Shown here piece after piece: positions 24,642 through 37,231 of a DNA stretch of 64,000 nucleotides; position 1 is the first letter of the stretch, and the number at the start of each line of letters is the position of its first letter. The notes under the pieces are model-generated. The model did no database searches and had not been told where the DNA came from. It saw only the letters and a program-made list of their open reading frames with translations. The DNA comes from Deuterostichococcus epilithicus (Eukaryota > Chlorophyta > Trebouxiophyceae > Prasiolales > Stichococcaceae). The stretch spans positions 1,984,001 to 2,048,000 of the forward strand of contig JAVTLE010000003.1 in NCBI GenBank assembly GCA_033439295.1, written 5' to 3'. The position numbers were made by a program, and so were the translations under genes.

Positions 24642-26856
24642 ATGGCCGTGGATGGCTCTGAACCTGGCGCTAAGGCTTCAGAAATAACATCAATTGCTGA
24701 CACAGCCGGCTGCGATGTAAGAACTGGACCGATGTCTGCAATGGGCGGCGTCTCCAGCGCCACTTCTGTGCCGGAGGATGCCAAAACTGCAACGGCGTCC
24801 ACATGGGCGTCCATCCCGCCGCTCAATTTGGCCGCGAAAGCTAGCAATGTATTATTCAGGTGATTCCATGCTAGATTCGAGTGCGTCTACCGCCGCGTTT
24901 CGCCGCTGACAGAGCGTCCTTTATGCGTGGGACTACCTGCACTGTTCGTCTTCACCAAGGTCTCGGCGAACCTAGCCCTCCGAAATCCGAATGGCAGAGA
25001 GCCAGAGACGCACTTTGCCACCACTGCAGTGTCCTCAGGACCTACCTTAGACACCAAGAATGGGCGCCGTACTGAGTGTGGTGCGGCCGTCTGCCCCTGA
25101 GTTGTCAGATGCGCATCACCAACCCCTGATATTGAATGCTGTGGCTGAAGTGCTGACCCCCCTTTCTTGTTCTGCAGGCTCTGGCCATTGGCGTGCCATT
25201 GGGTGCGCAACGGAACGTCCGGTCCATACCGCGCTGTCTGGCCCTGTAGTGTGTCGACCCAGTGTCGACCTGTCTCTCATGGTTCCTTCCACGCTAATCT
25301 TGATCGAATCCATCATGACGTGCAGGCATCTCGTTTGGCATCGGCGTGTCCGTAGGGCACGACAAGACATGGTGCGCAGCATGCAAGGGGCCACATGGCG
25401 TTAGCTGTCCCCGCGACGAATCCTGGCATGCCGTCACCACTGCCACAGTGACGAGCTGATACCTGTTGCAGGCTGATCAGATGCTGGAAACGCCAGCCAC
25501 TGATCGTCGATCTGCTTCTGCCCAGGTACCGGTCGCTCAAAAAGCCGTCCTGGACGCCACCCGACTGGGTCTTTGGCCCGGCGTGGACGGTGCTATACTC
25601 GCTGATGGGTGTGTCGTCGTGGATGGCGTGGAAAAACGGCGCGGGGTGGGTACCGTTGACGCTATACGGCGTGCAGCTGGCGCTCAACTTCGCCTGGTGA
25701 GCGCCTCAACCCAAGCCGACGCTGTACCTCCCCCAACTGCCATGCCTCTGACTCAGGAGGGACACTCCGGCTACGCTCAGTGGCATGCTCCGCACCTGCT
25801 GCGACGCGCACATGGTCGCGCACGCAGGACGCCGCTGTTCTTCGCGAAGAAGGACCCAGGGCTGGCGCTCGCTGACATCGTCGGCCTGCTCGGTGTGCTG
25901 GGGGCGACAATTGTAGAGTTCCGAAAGGTCAGATTTCGCTTTCCTGTGCCCTTACTTTGAAATCTGCATGAACACGGGATACTCGAGAAGGAAGACTAGA
26001 ACTCGTATTGTACTCTTCACTGTCCTGCCGCACGCTGCAGGTTGACCCCACCGCGGCGTACCTGCTGCTGCCTTACCTGGGCTGGTCCACCTTTGCAACG
26101 GTGAGCTGTTTCGGCATTGAGCTCATATTCTCGTGGTTCGCACCAGATGCTGCATGCTTACCGCCTGGACTGGCGTCCTGCCGCATGCTGTGTGCGCTTC
26201 CGCTGCGCTTCTGCGCCACCTGGGACATTGTGCGCAGCTGGCTTGCCGTTCGCTGCTCTCATGTGATTGTACACTCCGTTGCAGGCACTGACGTACAACA
26301 TCTGGACAAACAATGCCGTTGAAGTGAGTGCGGCGCGCTGTCAACATCGGACGTTCCCTGCGACTTGCCGGCTTTGGAGTGCTCATGCAGGAGGTGTTTC
26401 ATTATTTTCTGCTGCATGATTCCGCAGGGCGACTCGGTGGCTCCCAAGCTGTCGCCTGAGGAGGCGAAGGAGGAGGCAAAGGCCGCGGTGAGTGCTACAG
26501 GAGTCTGAACACCGACATGCGCTGTGCTCTTGTCCAGCTGTTGCATATTTGCATTGGATGCGGCGCAGCCGACTGCGCAGCCCTGCAGTCTGCAGTGCTG
26601 TGCACACCTACATCCCGTACCCCTGAGGTACCTGAGCACTTCTCCCGTGCTCGGCACGCTACCATGCCCAGTGTTCATAGTGACGCGGCATGCCCACGCG
26701 CTGTCGCTGCGCCCTCACAGGTGCAGGACAAGCTCGCCGCAGCCGGGTTTTAACCGCCAGGGGCCACACCGAAAACCCTAGCGGTGCCCCCCTGCGCAGG
26801 CAAACAAGGAGCTGCTGGACCGCGCCGAAAGCCTCGCCGCAGGCATTGCCAAGTGA
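24642..26856 (+). CDS. TSPO: TspO/MBR family translocator protein
   Basis: This is a five-helix membrane protein binding porphyrins and cholesterol-like ligands, found in the outer mitochondrial membrane or secretory membranes. The core exon (about 25526-25698) encodes PSWTPPDWVFGPAWTVLYS followed by LMGVSSWMAWKNGAGWVPL, the diagnostic W.PP..VFGP.WT.LY..MG..SW motif. Next come LYGVQLALNFAW, then TPLFFAKKDPGLALADIVG and GATIVEFRK (25828-25927), then VDPTAAYLLLPYLGWSTFAT (26041-26100) and ALTYNIWTNNA (26285-26317), covering helices 3 to 5. An upstream exon near 25185 (ALAIGVPLGA) and one near 25325 (GISFGIGVSVG) probably form helix 1. A charged tail follows (LSPEEAKEEAKAA, 26447; VQDKLAAAG, 26721; ELLDRAESLAAGIAK, 26809), ending at 26856. 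The start at 24642 is a guess based on the first open Met; the tail is unusual for the family. Confidence 0.85.
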
Positions 26857-27392
26857 TGAATTCCTGCTGCAATGCACTCATGATGGGCCTTCTGGCGGAG
26901 GGTGCGGGAGGGGGCCGAGCATCCCTGCAGCGGCCTGCGAGGATGTACCTCTCTATGTTGAAAGTGTGACGTGCGGCCAGACCGTGGCCTCCCAACACGG
27001 CCAATGAACGGAAACAGATGCACCAGACGTGCAACTGCTGACAACATTCGGCCATGACCTGCGTGCCGTTGTTGGGGACTAGCCAAAGGTTGCACAACAT
27101 GCCGTTCTGCGTTGTTGATGAGTCACTGGCCCCACATTTTACACCCATCACGATGCAGGCACGTACACTTGAAGGCACGTACAAGCCTCACTACGGTGCA
27201 GTTCTCTACCGATGTACACCCACGTACTGCCCTACCTGTCATGCAATGAATACCTCAAATGCCGCAGCCCTCTGCAGCGATGACCACCCCTCCAACTCCA
27301 CATACCTACGTATGCTGCCACCCTCCACACATTCCGCCGTTCCGCCGTTGAGTCCGCAGCCACGCATTGCAAGGTGGAAGGGCCCCGCCTCC
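26857..27392. other. Intergenic, convergent 3' ends
   Basis: Between convergent TspO and the RAD7-like gene. Nothing recognised apart from the presumed 3' untranslated regions. Confidence 0.5.
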
Positions 27393-30300
27393 TCAGGCGC
27401 AGCACACGATGTCGGCGGCGCCCGCAACGGCTAGGCCGTCGTTGGAGTGGCCCTCCAGGAAGGTGCGCGTCGCGGAGGAGCAGCCGAAGAGCGCCAGGTG
27501 GCGAAGCGATGCGCAGCTGTCCGCCAGCAGCCCAAGGGACGCATCGTCCAGCTGCCGGCAGAACGACACGTCCAGCGACTCGAGCCGGTCCCTGCATGCG
27601 GGAATATTCATGTATCGAGGAGACTGCTGCCGAGCATCTTCAAAGTGACATTTCTCTTGAAATTTGAGCCATTCCAGAAGCCTTGCGTCCAGCCAGCAGC
27701 AGAAGCGCACGTCCAGTTGTTCCAGCTGCATTCATCATCACACACGCACATCATCATCCACCCCCTGTGCCAAAGAGGTCTGGGGCTGATCGGGCGCCGC
27801 CTGCGGCAACTAGTTCATGCTGCAGCAGGAGGCGAGCCTCGGAGCGGCGCGGTGCCCGCAAATCGTCAGCCCGCCCTGCTGCCACTGTGTGGCCCAATGC
27901 AGCAGGGGCAGGTTCGCAAGCTGTTATGACAAAGGTCCAGAAGGGGTGCGAGCAGAAGCACGGCTGGCGTCACAGACTCACTTGCAGCAGGTTGCCAGAG
28001 CCCTGACAGTCGCCGGACCCACGTCCGTGACGGCGGATACGTCCAAGGACTCCAGGCTGCCATGCTGCGCAACCGCTGCCACCGCCTCGTCGGTCACCCT
28101 GCCGCACTCCCGCAGCGAGAGCACCTGCACGAGCGCGCCAATGGTGCACAGGTTCAGCGCTTTCTCGCCTGAAAAGAAGAAACCAGCTCGAGATCTGCAG
28201 ACTGCTGCAGGGCAAAGCCCCGGGTGCAGAAACTCGCAGGACCCGATCGAAAAACCGACGAGACTCGCAGACAGGTGATGGTGACGATCGATTAGGACCT
28301 AAACCAGGTTGACGGGAAAAAGCCGCACCCGCAGGCGGCGGCAGGACTCGGCGACAGCTGCCAGGCCGATGTCGGTGAGGCGGCCGCAGCTGTCCAGACG
28401 CAGGACCTCAAGCTCGGGGTTGCCCGCCGCGAGCGCCGCCACGCCCGTGTCCGTGATGCCGGCGCACCTGACCAGAAAAAGGAAAGGAACGAATGTTTGG
28501 AAAGAAAGCCACCTCAGCGCCCCAGGGGCGGGCAAAGGTGCTTCATGCAGCGAAGCAGTCCGGGGCAGCAGGTCGTCGAGTGCCGGCATGTCTGATAACA
28601 CATGGCAGACGCCGGCCCAGGCTGCGATGCGGTGGTGCAGGGCGCACCGGGACAGACACACATCCCGCAGCGGCGCCGCCAGCGCGACCTCTGCCAGCAG
28701 CGCGTCCGAGACCTCGGGGTTACCGCCCAGGTTGATCAGCCGCAGCCGCGGCAGCCCGGTGAGCGCGTAGCCCAGGCTGTCGGCGCCGATGCCACGGCAC
28801 TCCTCCAGGTCCAGCACCCTGTAGCGATACAGACATGGTTTGGTATACAGGGGCTTGCAGCAGTGGCTTAGGACACCTAGGAGAGGCTGGCGCAGCATCA
28901 CTTTGCAGCAGCCCGGCGAGCACGTGAACCAGCACAAGCAAGCGAGAATTGAGCACTCTGCTCCAGGCGAATCAGCACCCTGTCACGGAAAGACGAGCAC
29001 TGGGTAGCTGCCTCAGGAGGATTGCAGCACTGCAGCGCTCAGTGCCGTGAGCGTCTGGCGATTGAAGGAAAGCCCATAACGTCTGACTCGTGGGCTACTC
29101 AGAGCTTGCAGCGGAATTGGTCAGGCAGTGGATGCTGGATTGATGCGCAAGCATTGCAAACGTGTTCGCGTGCGAGCGCCTTCCAGACAAGTACACTTAT
29201 GCGATGAAGTGATGGAGGGCGTGAGAAGTGAGGGCGCGCACTCGAGGTGCGGCACCAGCTGCGGCAGCTGCTCCAGGGCCTCTCCGGTGAGCTTGTTGCC
29301 CTGCGGCAGGCGCAGCTCCACCAGGTTCGGCGCCGCCTTCAGGATGCGCCCCAAAGCGCCGTCCGTCAGGCGGTAGGCGCCGCCAAGAACGAGGACCCGC
29401 AGGCCATCAAGCGGCGCAGCCGCTGCGAGCGCCGCGGCGGCCTCGTCACCGAAGGGCCGTCCGCAAAAGCCCAGCTCCAGCCGCTCCAGCCTGGTTCACG
29501 GACGTGTGGTCGACGTCAGTACACCCCCTGAGACAGACTGGTTTGGAGACGAATGCCGCACAGAAATTGTTTGGCGGGCTCAACCTTCGACAAGACGGTT
29601 CAACGCTCAACCTCGGGCTCTCCACAGCGTGTGGTCGGTCCTGCGGCAGGCCACACAGGAGCCCCATATCTCCTGCGAGCATTGGGTGCGGCTGTGAGCT
29701 GTCAAAGAACGCACCAGGCCCCTGCAGCCGAAGCCACATTCGGTGCAGCGGCGCACCTGGGCGTGGCGCAGTCCTGCAGCGCGGCTGCAAGGGCCGCGGG
29801 CTCCAGCTGCGTGCAGTCCGGTATGATGACCTCGCCCGGCGCGCCCTCGGTGAACAGCCGCGCAGCGCCTGACGACATGCGGCGCCGCTCCGCCACCGCA
29901 GCCGCCAGCCGCACCTGGTGCAAGACCAATTGACCTGGGTTGGCCGCGGGCTCGACCCACCGTACTGCTGTTGGCGACAAGCCTGCCTGGCGAGACACCC
30001 TCTCAAGCCGCTGTAGGCTAGGTTGCATCCGAAGTGTCAGAAATTCAGTCCATAACAGACGTGAGCTGTTGCGAGTTTGCCGGCTTCATCTTCACATGCC
30101 TGCTTGTACCCTGCACGACGACGGTGCCACACCTGGTCGTCCAGCACCTGAAATAATGGTCGGAATCGCACCTTGATGGCATCTGGCAGGCCCCACAGCG
30201 TCTCCACGTCGTCGATGTACTCCACCAGCAGCTCCACGCAGATGCCGAACAGCGGCTTGACCTCGCACTGCGCAGCGCGCCGCGGCGCTCCCAGCCCCCG

Positions 30301-31309
30301 GCTCGGCACCCACGCCGGCACCTTATTCATGAAATGAAAACCTTGAAGATCCCGGATTCGACTGTGATGGTGTCTGCGCATATAGGCAATCACGAGCACC
30401 ACATCCCCAGCCTACTGGCCGTCATCATGACCCAGCATGCCCTGGCCAAGCAGGCAAAAACGGGCAGACAGGCATCCGCACAGGTCTGTCCCAGTGTCTT
30501 CAGAGCTTCGCATTCCCACCTCGTTCTTCTCCCGCGCGGCCTTTGCGTCCCCAAGAATCTTGTCGGTGCGCGCCGCCATCGCGGCGGCGCGGCCCTCCAC
30601 CAGCTGCCGAGCGCTCGCAAATGGCCCCAGCCCTCGTGCCTGGGCCGACGGTTGAAAACATCAGGTTGACGCCAGAAAGTTTGTGTCTGCACCTCATGTC
30701 TGCTGTGCGAGTAATCCAGCTGGAGAAAGGCTGATGTGTTGCGATTGGCGCTCACCGTGTTGCCTCCGGTGTGCACATTGCCCTCGCCGTTGCCGTCATC
30801 TGCGTCCGCATAGTGCGCAAAGTGTGCAGCTCGCCTGCAGGTGGGAGGGAACTTTGGTCAAGACCCCGATGCACACCCATACGAGCATGCGTTCAGCGCG
30901 CATGCATGTGTTGGCAGAAAGCAAAGCGCACAAGAACGCATGTTGTTTGCCCGCCAAGACACGGGCAGCATGAGCCAGCAGCAACGCAGATGAGGGTGAC
31001 AAATAGAAGCTTTCACCTCCTCGCGGCTACATGCGCGGCGGTACGTCGTGCAGGTGCCCGAGGCGCCCTTGCAGGCGCGCCATCAGCGGCGTCTGGCTCG
31101 ATAGCAGCAGCCTTGCTGGCATCTGCGGCCTGCATGAGTGCCAGCAGCTCGTTAGATGACTGCTCTGGCACCGCTGCAGCCGGCGCAGCGACTACGGCGT
31201 TCGAGGGGCCCGCCTCGTCGTCGTTTGTATTGGTGCTGCGACCCCGCCGCTTTGCACCGGCGCCAGCGTCCTGGGCGCCAGCCCTCTTACTTCCAGAGCC
31301 GCGAGTCAT
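27393..31309 (-). CDS. RAD7-like leucine-rich repeat protein (putative nucleotide-excision repair / ubiquitin-ligase LRR)
   Basis: The start at 31309 gives MTRGSGSKRAGAQDAG, a basic and Ala-rich nuclear-type N-terminus with a KRRGR cluster. An exon near 30830-30740 gives ARAAHFAHYADADD, like the RAxxFAHF segment of RAD7 proteins. An exon near 30270-30155 gives GICVELLVEYIDDVETLWGL and DAIKVR, matching the RAD7 block with LCI.VI..NIEDVE.LG.I. Then come RLFTEGAPGEVIIPDCTQLE (29850), and leucine-rich repeats of the cysteine-containing (AMN1) type: NLVELRLPQGNKLTGEAL, VLDLEECRGIGADSLG, LRLINLGGNPEVSDALL, AGITDTGVAALAAGN, LEVLRLDSCGRLTDIGLAAV, VLSLRECGRVTDEAVAAV, LESLDVSFCRQLDDASLGLL. The stop is at 27393-27395. 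Yeast RAD7 works with RAD16 in global-genome repair and in a cullin ligase. Assignment rests on N-terminal blocks plus LRRs; a plain F-box-free LRR protein is the alternative. Confidence 0.72.
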
Positions 31310-31602
31310 TGTCCGGCAGCTGGCTTTGCCACTACAACGCACAAACTTCCAGCATTCGTCTTCAACCGGCACAGCAGGCGTTTCACACCAGGCAGGCAGG
31401 GAAACAGCCTCCAGCTGGCACAACGGGGATCCAGCCATTCACGAGGTGCACCAGTGCACGTCGTGGAGGTGCACGCCGTGACGGGGCACTCTTCGATCAG
31501 GAGCATTGGTTGGAAAGGTCGGTAGTCAGCTGGTTCGGAACAGTCGATCCTGCCGTGGCGAGATCTTTCACGGCAAGAAGACTCCTGACGCGATCATCTG
31601 CG

Positions 31603-32598
31603 ATGCTGGCCGCGCTTCCATTGCTTGTTGCATGCGTCCTGCTGGGACTGCATAGTCCCGTAGCGGCGTTTTATGTCGTAGGAGGCAAGGATGTGACGGT
31701 GCTGACACCGGCAAATTTCGATGACGCCACGAAGGACGGCATCTGGGCCATCGAGTTCTACGCCCCTTGGTGTGGTAAGCTCACAAGGCACATGCGTGCC
31801 CGTCGAGATACAACCGTCGCCTGAAACGATGAGCAGGCGACTGTGACTCCTCACTTTGCCCGTCGTCACCTGCGCATATGTGTGCCGCACCTGAGACCCC
31901 ATCAGAAGCAACAGCATGTGCAGATAACGCTGTTCCGCTGCGTCCAGGGCACTGCAAGGCCCTGACTGCAGACTGGAAGAAGGCGGGCGCGGCCCTGAAG
32001 GGCGTCATCAGGGTGGGTGCCGTCGATGCGGACGCACACCGCGAACTGGGCAGCCGCTTCGGCATCAAGGGTGAGTCCACACTCTGTCTGCGGCCCCTGC
32101 CTAGCATTTGTGCTGCTGGTGTTGCTCCTGGCGCCATGATCCCTCCCATCGGCCATTTCAGTGACTGTGTGCATCACCCGGCAGTGGGATGCCAAGTTGA
32201 TTATGTCCTCGTGCGTCGCTGTGCAGGCTTCCCGACCATCAAGTTCCTGCACGCGAAGAACGGCAAGATCAGCGCGACGGACTATCAGGGCAGTCGTACC
32301 GCTGCCGCCATTGTCGAGGGCGCTCTGGCGCATGCCACAAAGGTGGCGCTCGGTCGCATCGGCGCCTCGGCTTCAGGTGGCAGCGGGCGTGCATCCGGCG
32401 GCGGCAGCCAGGGTGGTGGCGGTCAGGCTGGGTGCGGCGCAGCCGGTAAGTCGGAGCTGCTGTCCTGACGGCGCCTGGGAAAGGCAGCTGGCTGGCTGCC
32501 CCAGCGTCATGCGATTCCAAAACGTCAGCACCCCCCTCAGCGCTGGCTGCGTGAGGAGCATCACACGGGCAGCTGACTCAACCAGGCTGTGGATGCCA

Positions 32599-32646
<48 letters not shown>

Positions 32647-35141
32647 GACCTGTATGGCGCCACGACCGACATTGTGAAGCTCACTGACGCAACTTTCCAC
32701 GAAGAGGTGACTGTTTTGAGATGGCACAGAAGCCTATGTGCGCATGTGCATGCTGTGCATGATGCAGGTCCCGCATTGACGCACTGCTGTGGCATCAGTG
32801 TGTCAAAGTCCTTGCTGGCGTGTCACAGGTTACAAACAGTGACGACCTTTGGATGGTGGAATTTTACGCTCCCTGGTGTGGGCACTGCAAGGTGTGCGGC
32901 TTGAGTGTTCAGGTGTCAGACTGAGAGCAAGCAGTAGCAGGGTTTCCTGTTTGGCGGTCAGCAATGTTACAGTCTCGAATGTCCGAAGGGCTTCAAGTCA
33001 CTTATGTTTCCATTGCAGCGGCTGGCACCGGAGTATGACCGCTTTGCGACCTCGATGAAGGGCAAGGTTCGAGCCGGCGCGGTCGACTGCACGCAGCACC
33101 AGGCCACCTGCACCGAGTTCAAGGCGAGTCCCTTTGAGAGTGCCTTTCCTCAACACGCAAAGAGTTGCCGCTGACCATACGTGGGGCTGTGCTGCGCTGA
33201 CGGGACTCTGCCGGTCAATCAGTCCTGGAGCATGCTGTTTGTGAGCTCAGCGCAGCTGGCAGGTTTCAAGTCTGGCGATCTCGCTGTGCGTCCTTGTGGC
33301 TGTGTGTCGTGCCGGAGGATGGAGCATTTAGAGGCATATGGACGGCCACAGGTGCAAGGGTATCCCACCATCAAGTGGTTTGGTGATGACAAGGAGTCCC
33401 CGGTCGACTTCAACGGCGGCCGCGATGAGGCCTCGCTCACGAGCTACGCCACCGAGCGGTGGCAGCAGCAGCAACCGCCGCCTGAGGTGCGCACATGCAT
33501 TCTGCCATGTCCTGCGCAGTGCCTCTTAATTGTTTTGCGAGCCGTCGCGCGAGGCAGCGGCGCGTCGTCTCAGCAGCTGGGTGTCGCGCAGGAGGCGGCG
33601 CAGGCAGCATTTCGACATGCTGCCGCGAAGGTCCTGGACCAATGCACAAATTGACTGACTTGCGTGCAGCGGCCCCTGAGAACTGGTCTCCAGCTGGCTG
33701 ACATCCTTGTGCTGCACGCATGTTTCTGCACAAGTTTTCTGCGTTACTGTGTTTGAACCCTGCTGCCCGGTTGAAACCCCACAGGTGAGGGAGCTGACGG
33801 ACCAAGAGGGTTTCATTGCGCACTGCGGCGGCGCCGCCGCAGACGAGGGCCTGGACCTGGCGGGCGTGGCGCCCAAGCAGCTGTGCTTCCTGCTGTTCGT
33901 GCCCGACATCCTGGACAGCCAGGCCGCCGGCCGCAACAAGTACCTGGAGGTGCGCTCTTTGTTAGTGTACTCCTGGACGGCATGCTCCCAGATCCGATGT
34001 TCTAGGCGAGTTGGGCTTCCCGCTGTGCGTGTGCAACACGATCAGGCCGCTGGCCGCAGCAAGTACTTGTAGGAGGGCGTCCTCTCGATATTTGCTCCCA
34101 GGCAACGTAGTTATCGACTCAGGGGCAAGGCATGCCTCCCGCTGCACCTGCCCAATGTCGCTTCATTTTCCGAGTAAGCTGGCGGAGCCAGGGTCGCACA
34201 TCAGGGCAGCACGCACGAACGCTTTCCGTCTTGCTGCTGCGCCAGGTGTTGAGGAGGCTTGCGGAGCAGCACAAGACTCGGCCCTTCTCCTACTTGTGGG
34301 CCGAGGGCGGCTCGCAGCCCGCCCTGGAGGCCGCCGTCGGCGTCGGCGGGTGCGCAGATTCCCCTGCCACGCTCCCAATGCATGTAATATTCCCCATTTG
34401 GCTGGCGCCTGCGCTGCGCCTCGAGCCGTGCACGTGATGCCAACCCTCCCCCCGCGCCCGCGCCGGCTCTCTACCCACGTCTGTGCCCCAACAGCATATG
34501 TGGTGGTTGCATGTGCACGACGCACTTCCTCTTGCCATGCGCTTCCTGGTACCTCCTCATCCTGTTCAGGCTTCTGACGCCGCACGAATCCAAGCTGGAA
34601 CCCACGCTTTCGCAGGTACGGGTACCCAGCGCTGGTCGCGCTCAGCCCGGCCAAGCTCAAGTTTGCTGCCTTGCGGTCGGCTTATGAGTTCGACGCCGTC
34701 AAGGCCTTTGTGGACCACGTGCGACAGGTGCGCGCTTTTGAGGCACCTGAGGCCTTTAGGTGGAAATTATCTTGCGCACATGTTGCTTCGTTGGCAAGAT
34801 CGTTGGCAAGAATGCCTTGGGACATCCCTCCGGCTGCCCCACGCGAATTCATGAGTGCGGGAATCGCCAATGCCGGCTTCCCCATTCAAGTGCATGCGGC
34901 CACAGGGCGAGTCGGCACTTTCTGCCCCCCCCCACCTGGCTGTTTGTAGTTGCATGACTTTGCATACACCAGTGGCTGAATTTCCAGGCATGTGTTATGA
35001 CAGGGAACCGAGCGGGTGCAGCCCATCAATGGCGATGCGCTGCCACAGCTCAAGTCGATTTCTGCCTGGGATGGCGGTGACGGCGCGCTGCCAGAGGAAG
35101 ACGAATTCGACCTGGCGGACCTCATGAATGAGGAGCTTTAA
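31603..35141 (+). CDS. Protein disulfide isomerase with two thioredoxin domains (PDIA6/P5-like)
   Basis: This endoplasmic-reticulum oxidoreductase forms and reshuffles disulfides in secretory proteins. The start at 31603 gives a signal peptide, [18 protein letters not shown], cleaved near PVAAF. Thioredoxin domain 1 has FYAPWCG, split by an intron (31773) and continued as HCKALTADW, so CGHC is intact. Domain 2 (from about 32650) has [15 protein letters not shown] and, after another intron, RLAPEYDRF (33020), then [20 protein letters not shown] (33350). The cis-proline motif FPTIKF is present in domain 1 as well. The linker carries a polyglycine run. The third segment (33785-34760) is a non-catalytic b-like domain, and the end ([29 protein letters not shown], stop at 35139-35141) is acidic with no clear KDEL signal; EEL is the last tripeptide. 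The architecture a0-a-b matches PDIA6 and algal PDI6. Confidence 0.93.
32600..32643 (+). repeat. GGC repeat encoding polyglycine in the PDI linker
   Basis: About 14 to 15 GGC codons lie between the two thioredoxin domains of the PDI. They follow a Gly/Ser/Ala-rich stretch, so the run is probably a flexible linker that can vary in length. Confidence 0.8.
34043..34075 (+). repeat. Decayed copy of a PDI exon end, within the following intron
   Basis: The exon at 33920-33949 ends [10 protein letters not shown]. About 120 bases downstream, in the intron, 34043-34075 reads QAAGRSKYL followed by a stop and GAG. Most bases are identical. Confidence 0.75.
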
Positions 35142-35380
35142 TGCCAAATGTCCTGAAACCTCGATCGCAAAGTGCATTTGAAGATTGACGGAGGACCTTG
35201 AAAGCACTGGGCAGATACATGCGATGGCGATGGCGACAAGATGACAACCTAAACTAGCACGGGGAGCACATTGCACAGGAATCAGGACAGCCGGGAAGTG
35301 GGACACAGTTCATAAGAATCGGCTCATTGCAAAGTCACAACAGAGTGTCTCGCCGAAATAACCCTACTCTCTATCCTGGC
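35142..35380. other. Short intergenic region, convergent 3' ends
   Basis: Between convergent PDI and cystatin genes; nothing recognised. Confidence 0.5.
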
Positions 35381-37231
35381 CTACTGCGATGCCGGGCCAA
35401 CCTTGGAGACATCCCCCAGGCGGTACTGGGCATTCTCCAGGGTGCGGGTGACGTCCACCTGCACACACGAACATCGCAATTGCTTGTCACGACGTGAATT
35501 CACTGCTTGCTTGCCAAGGCGTAGCTGTGCAAGTTCAGAGGTTCGTTGCCTCCAAAAGTTGTACCTAGCCGCTGTCTGCGCCAACATGTCAGGGCGCTGC
35601 TGCCAAGCCACAGCATGCATCATGCGCGCCCCAGATCAGGGCACCCAAGGGCAGCAAGGCATGCCCAACACGAGCGTATCTCCAGGCTCACGCTGTGCAA
35701 ACGACCGCCACATGGGGAGCTACCGAAGAAGCTACCGAAGCTGACACAGTCATAAACAGCCGCACCTCTAGGGTGGTGGCGGCGTCGTTGCCCTGGGTCA
35801 CCTCCAGCTGCAGCTTGTACTCTGTGCCGCCGCCGTGCACCTTGCTGGACGCCTTCAGCACCTGCGCGGGACAGACACGGTTCAGTTGCAGATCGAGCAA
35901 AGTGAGCCTGCGCATGACGGGAGCAATCACGGGGCTGAAAGGTCGTGCACCAAGCCATGACTGGCTCGCAGGCGGCGTGAGGCGGCGCGGGCCGACCGGC
36001 AGCGGCAGCCTCGTCCGAGAATGCCAGTGGGCCCAGCGTTGCAGCATGTTAGGGAGACTGCCAGCTCAGTGGCGCGCAAAGGTGCATGTGAAGATGGACT
36101 TTGCAGACACAAGCGCACCTGCTGCAACATGCAGCATCTACTCCTGCACCCCTGTTGCGCACACTTCCCAGGCCCACATCAGCAGCCCATCGACGATGCT
36201 CCTGCATGTTGTGATATCTCGATCGTCCCACCTTCTGCAGCTTGTATGGGTACAGCGAGTTGGAGCGCGAGCTCAGCGTGTCGAGGGCGCCCTTCGCCGC
36301 CTTTTGCACCTCCTCATCATCCGCCGACAGCTGCTTGCTGCCGCCCAGCTGGCCCTCGCCGCCGCCGCCGCTGCTCCCCCCTTCCATCCTTTTGTATGTC
36401 TTCAGCTCGTGCGGCCCGTTGCCGAGGCCCTCTGCACGGCAGGGAGGAGGTGAGGCGTCAACAGAGTTCACATCGCTACACAGGGAGTAGCCCACTGGTG
36501 GACTTGTGTTTCTCGTCTTTCGATGTCAGCTGAGGGAACAGACAGGCAGGCATGCAGCAGATACGCGATGGGTTCCGTGGCACAGGGTGCTCCGAATGTA
36601 TGACTCGATTTTGGATTGGAGACGAGTCAACAGACTCACTGAAAACGGTGGCCTCAAAGTTGCCGCCGGACGTTTGCAGCTCCAGTTTGTAGTTGGTGCC
36701 AGCGACCACCTGTGACCAGACATGGATAAATGAAGTATTCCAAGTACTGCGAAGTTTCGAAGACTGTTGCTGTGTGCCAACAATACGACATGCCAGCCAA
36801 AAGATGCAAAGCGCCGACAGCAGTACCTGCTTGTGCGCCGACAAGACCTTCTCCAGCTTCAGCTCCTTGCTGATCTGCAGCAGAAAACACTACGAAGCTC
36901 AGAGAGAGAGTTCAACACTGTGAATGGCCTCTGGAATCACATGCGGCAAATACGGATGCCATTGCGGAGATTGCGCCAGTACCTCGGACACTGCAAAATT
37001 TGCGGCCTCCTGCACTCCAGCATCGTTCGAAGGATCGTCGTGCTGCTTGAAACCACCTAGTACAAGATGATGGAGTTGTCAGCGGGGCTGGACGCAGAAT
37101 CTTTCCTGGTCACGGCATTTGGTAGAAAGTCAGTCCGGTGGAGCACGACGTGCAAGCGCACCCAGCATGGTGTCCGCGTAGGTGGTGCCTATAAACAGGG
37201 TGACGAGCACAAGCGTGAGCTTAGCAACCAT
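35381..37231 (-). CDS. Secreted two-domain cystatin (cysteine protease inhibitor)
   Basis: Cystatins block papain-like proteases by wedging an N-terminal Gly, a QxVxG loop and a second hairpin into the active site. The start at 37231 gives a signal peptide, MVAKLTLVLVTLFIGTTYA. Domain 1: GGFKQHDDPSNDAGVQEAAN then FAVSE (37062-36985), ISKELKLEKVLSAHKQ (36875-36828) and VVAGTNYKLELQTSGGNFEA (36710-36650); the exon join creates the QVVAG loop exactly. A link follows (GLGNGPHELKTYKRM, 36430). Domain 2: LGGSKQLSADDEEVQKAAKG then ALDTLSSRSNSLYPYKLQKV (about 36355-36237), VLKASSKVHGGGTEYKLQLE (35862-35800) and ending in VTRTLENAQYRLGDVSKVGP (stop at 35381-35383). Domain 2 has SKVHG in place of QxVxG, so it may be a weaker or non-inhibitory copy. 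About six exons. Confidence 0.87.

Noticed and set aside
32161-32904. Long open frame through the GGC repeat
   Set aside because: Out of frame with both thioredoxin domains and crosses clear introns.
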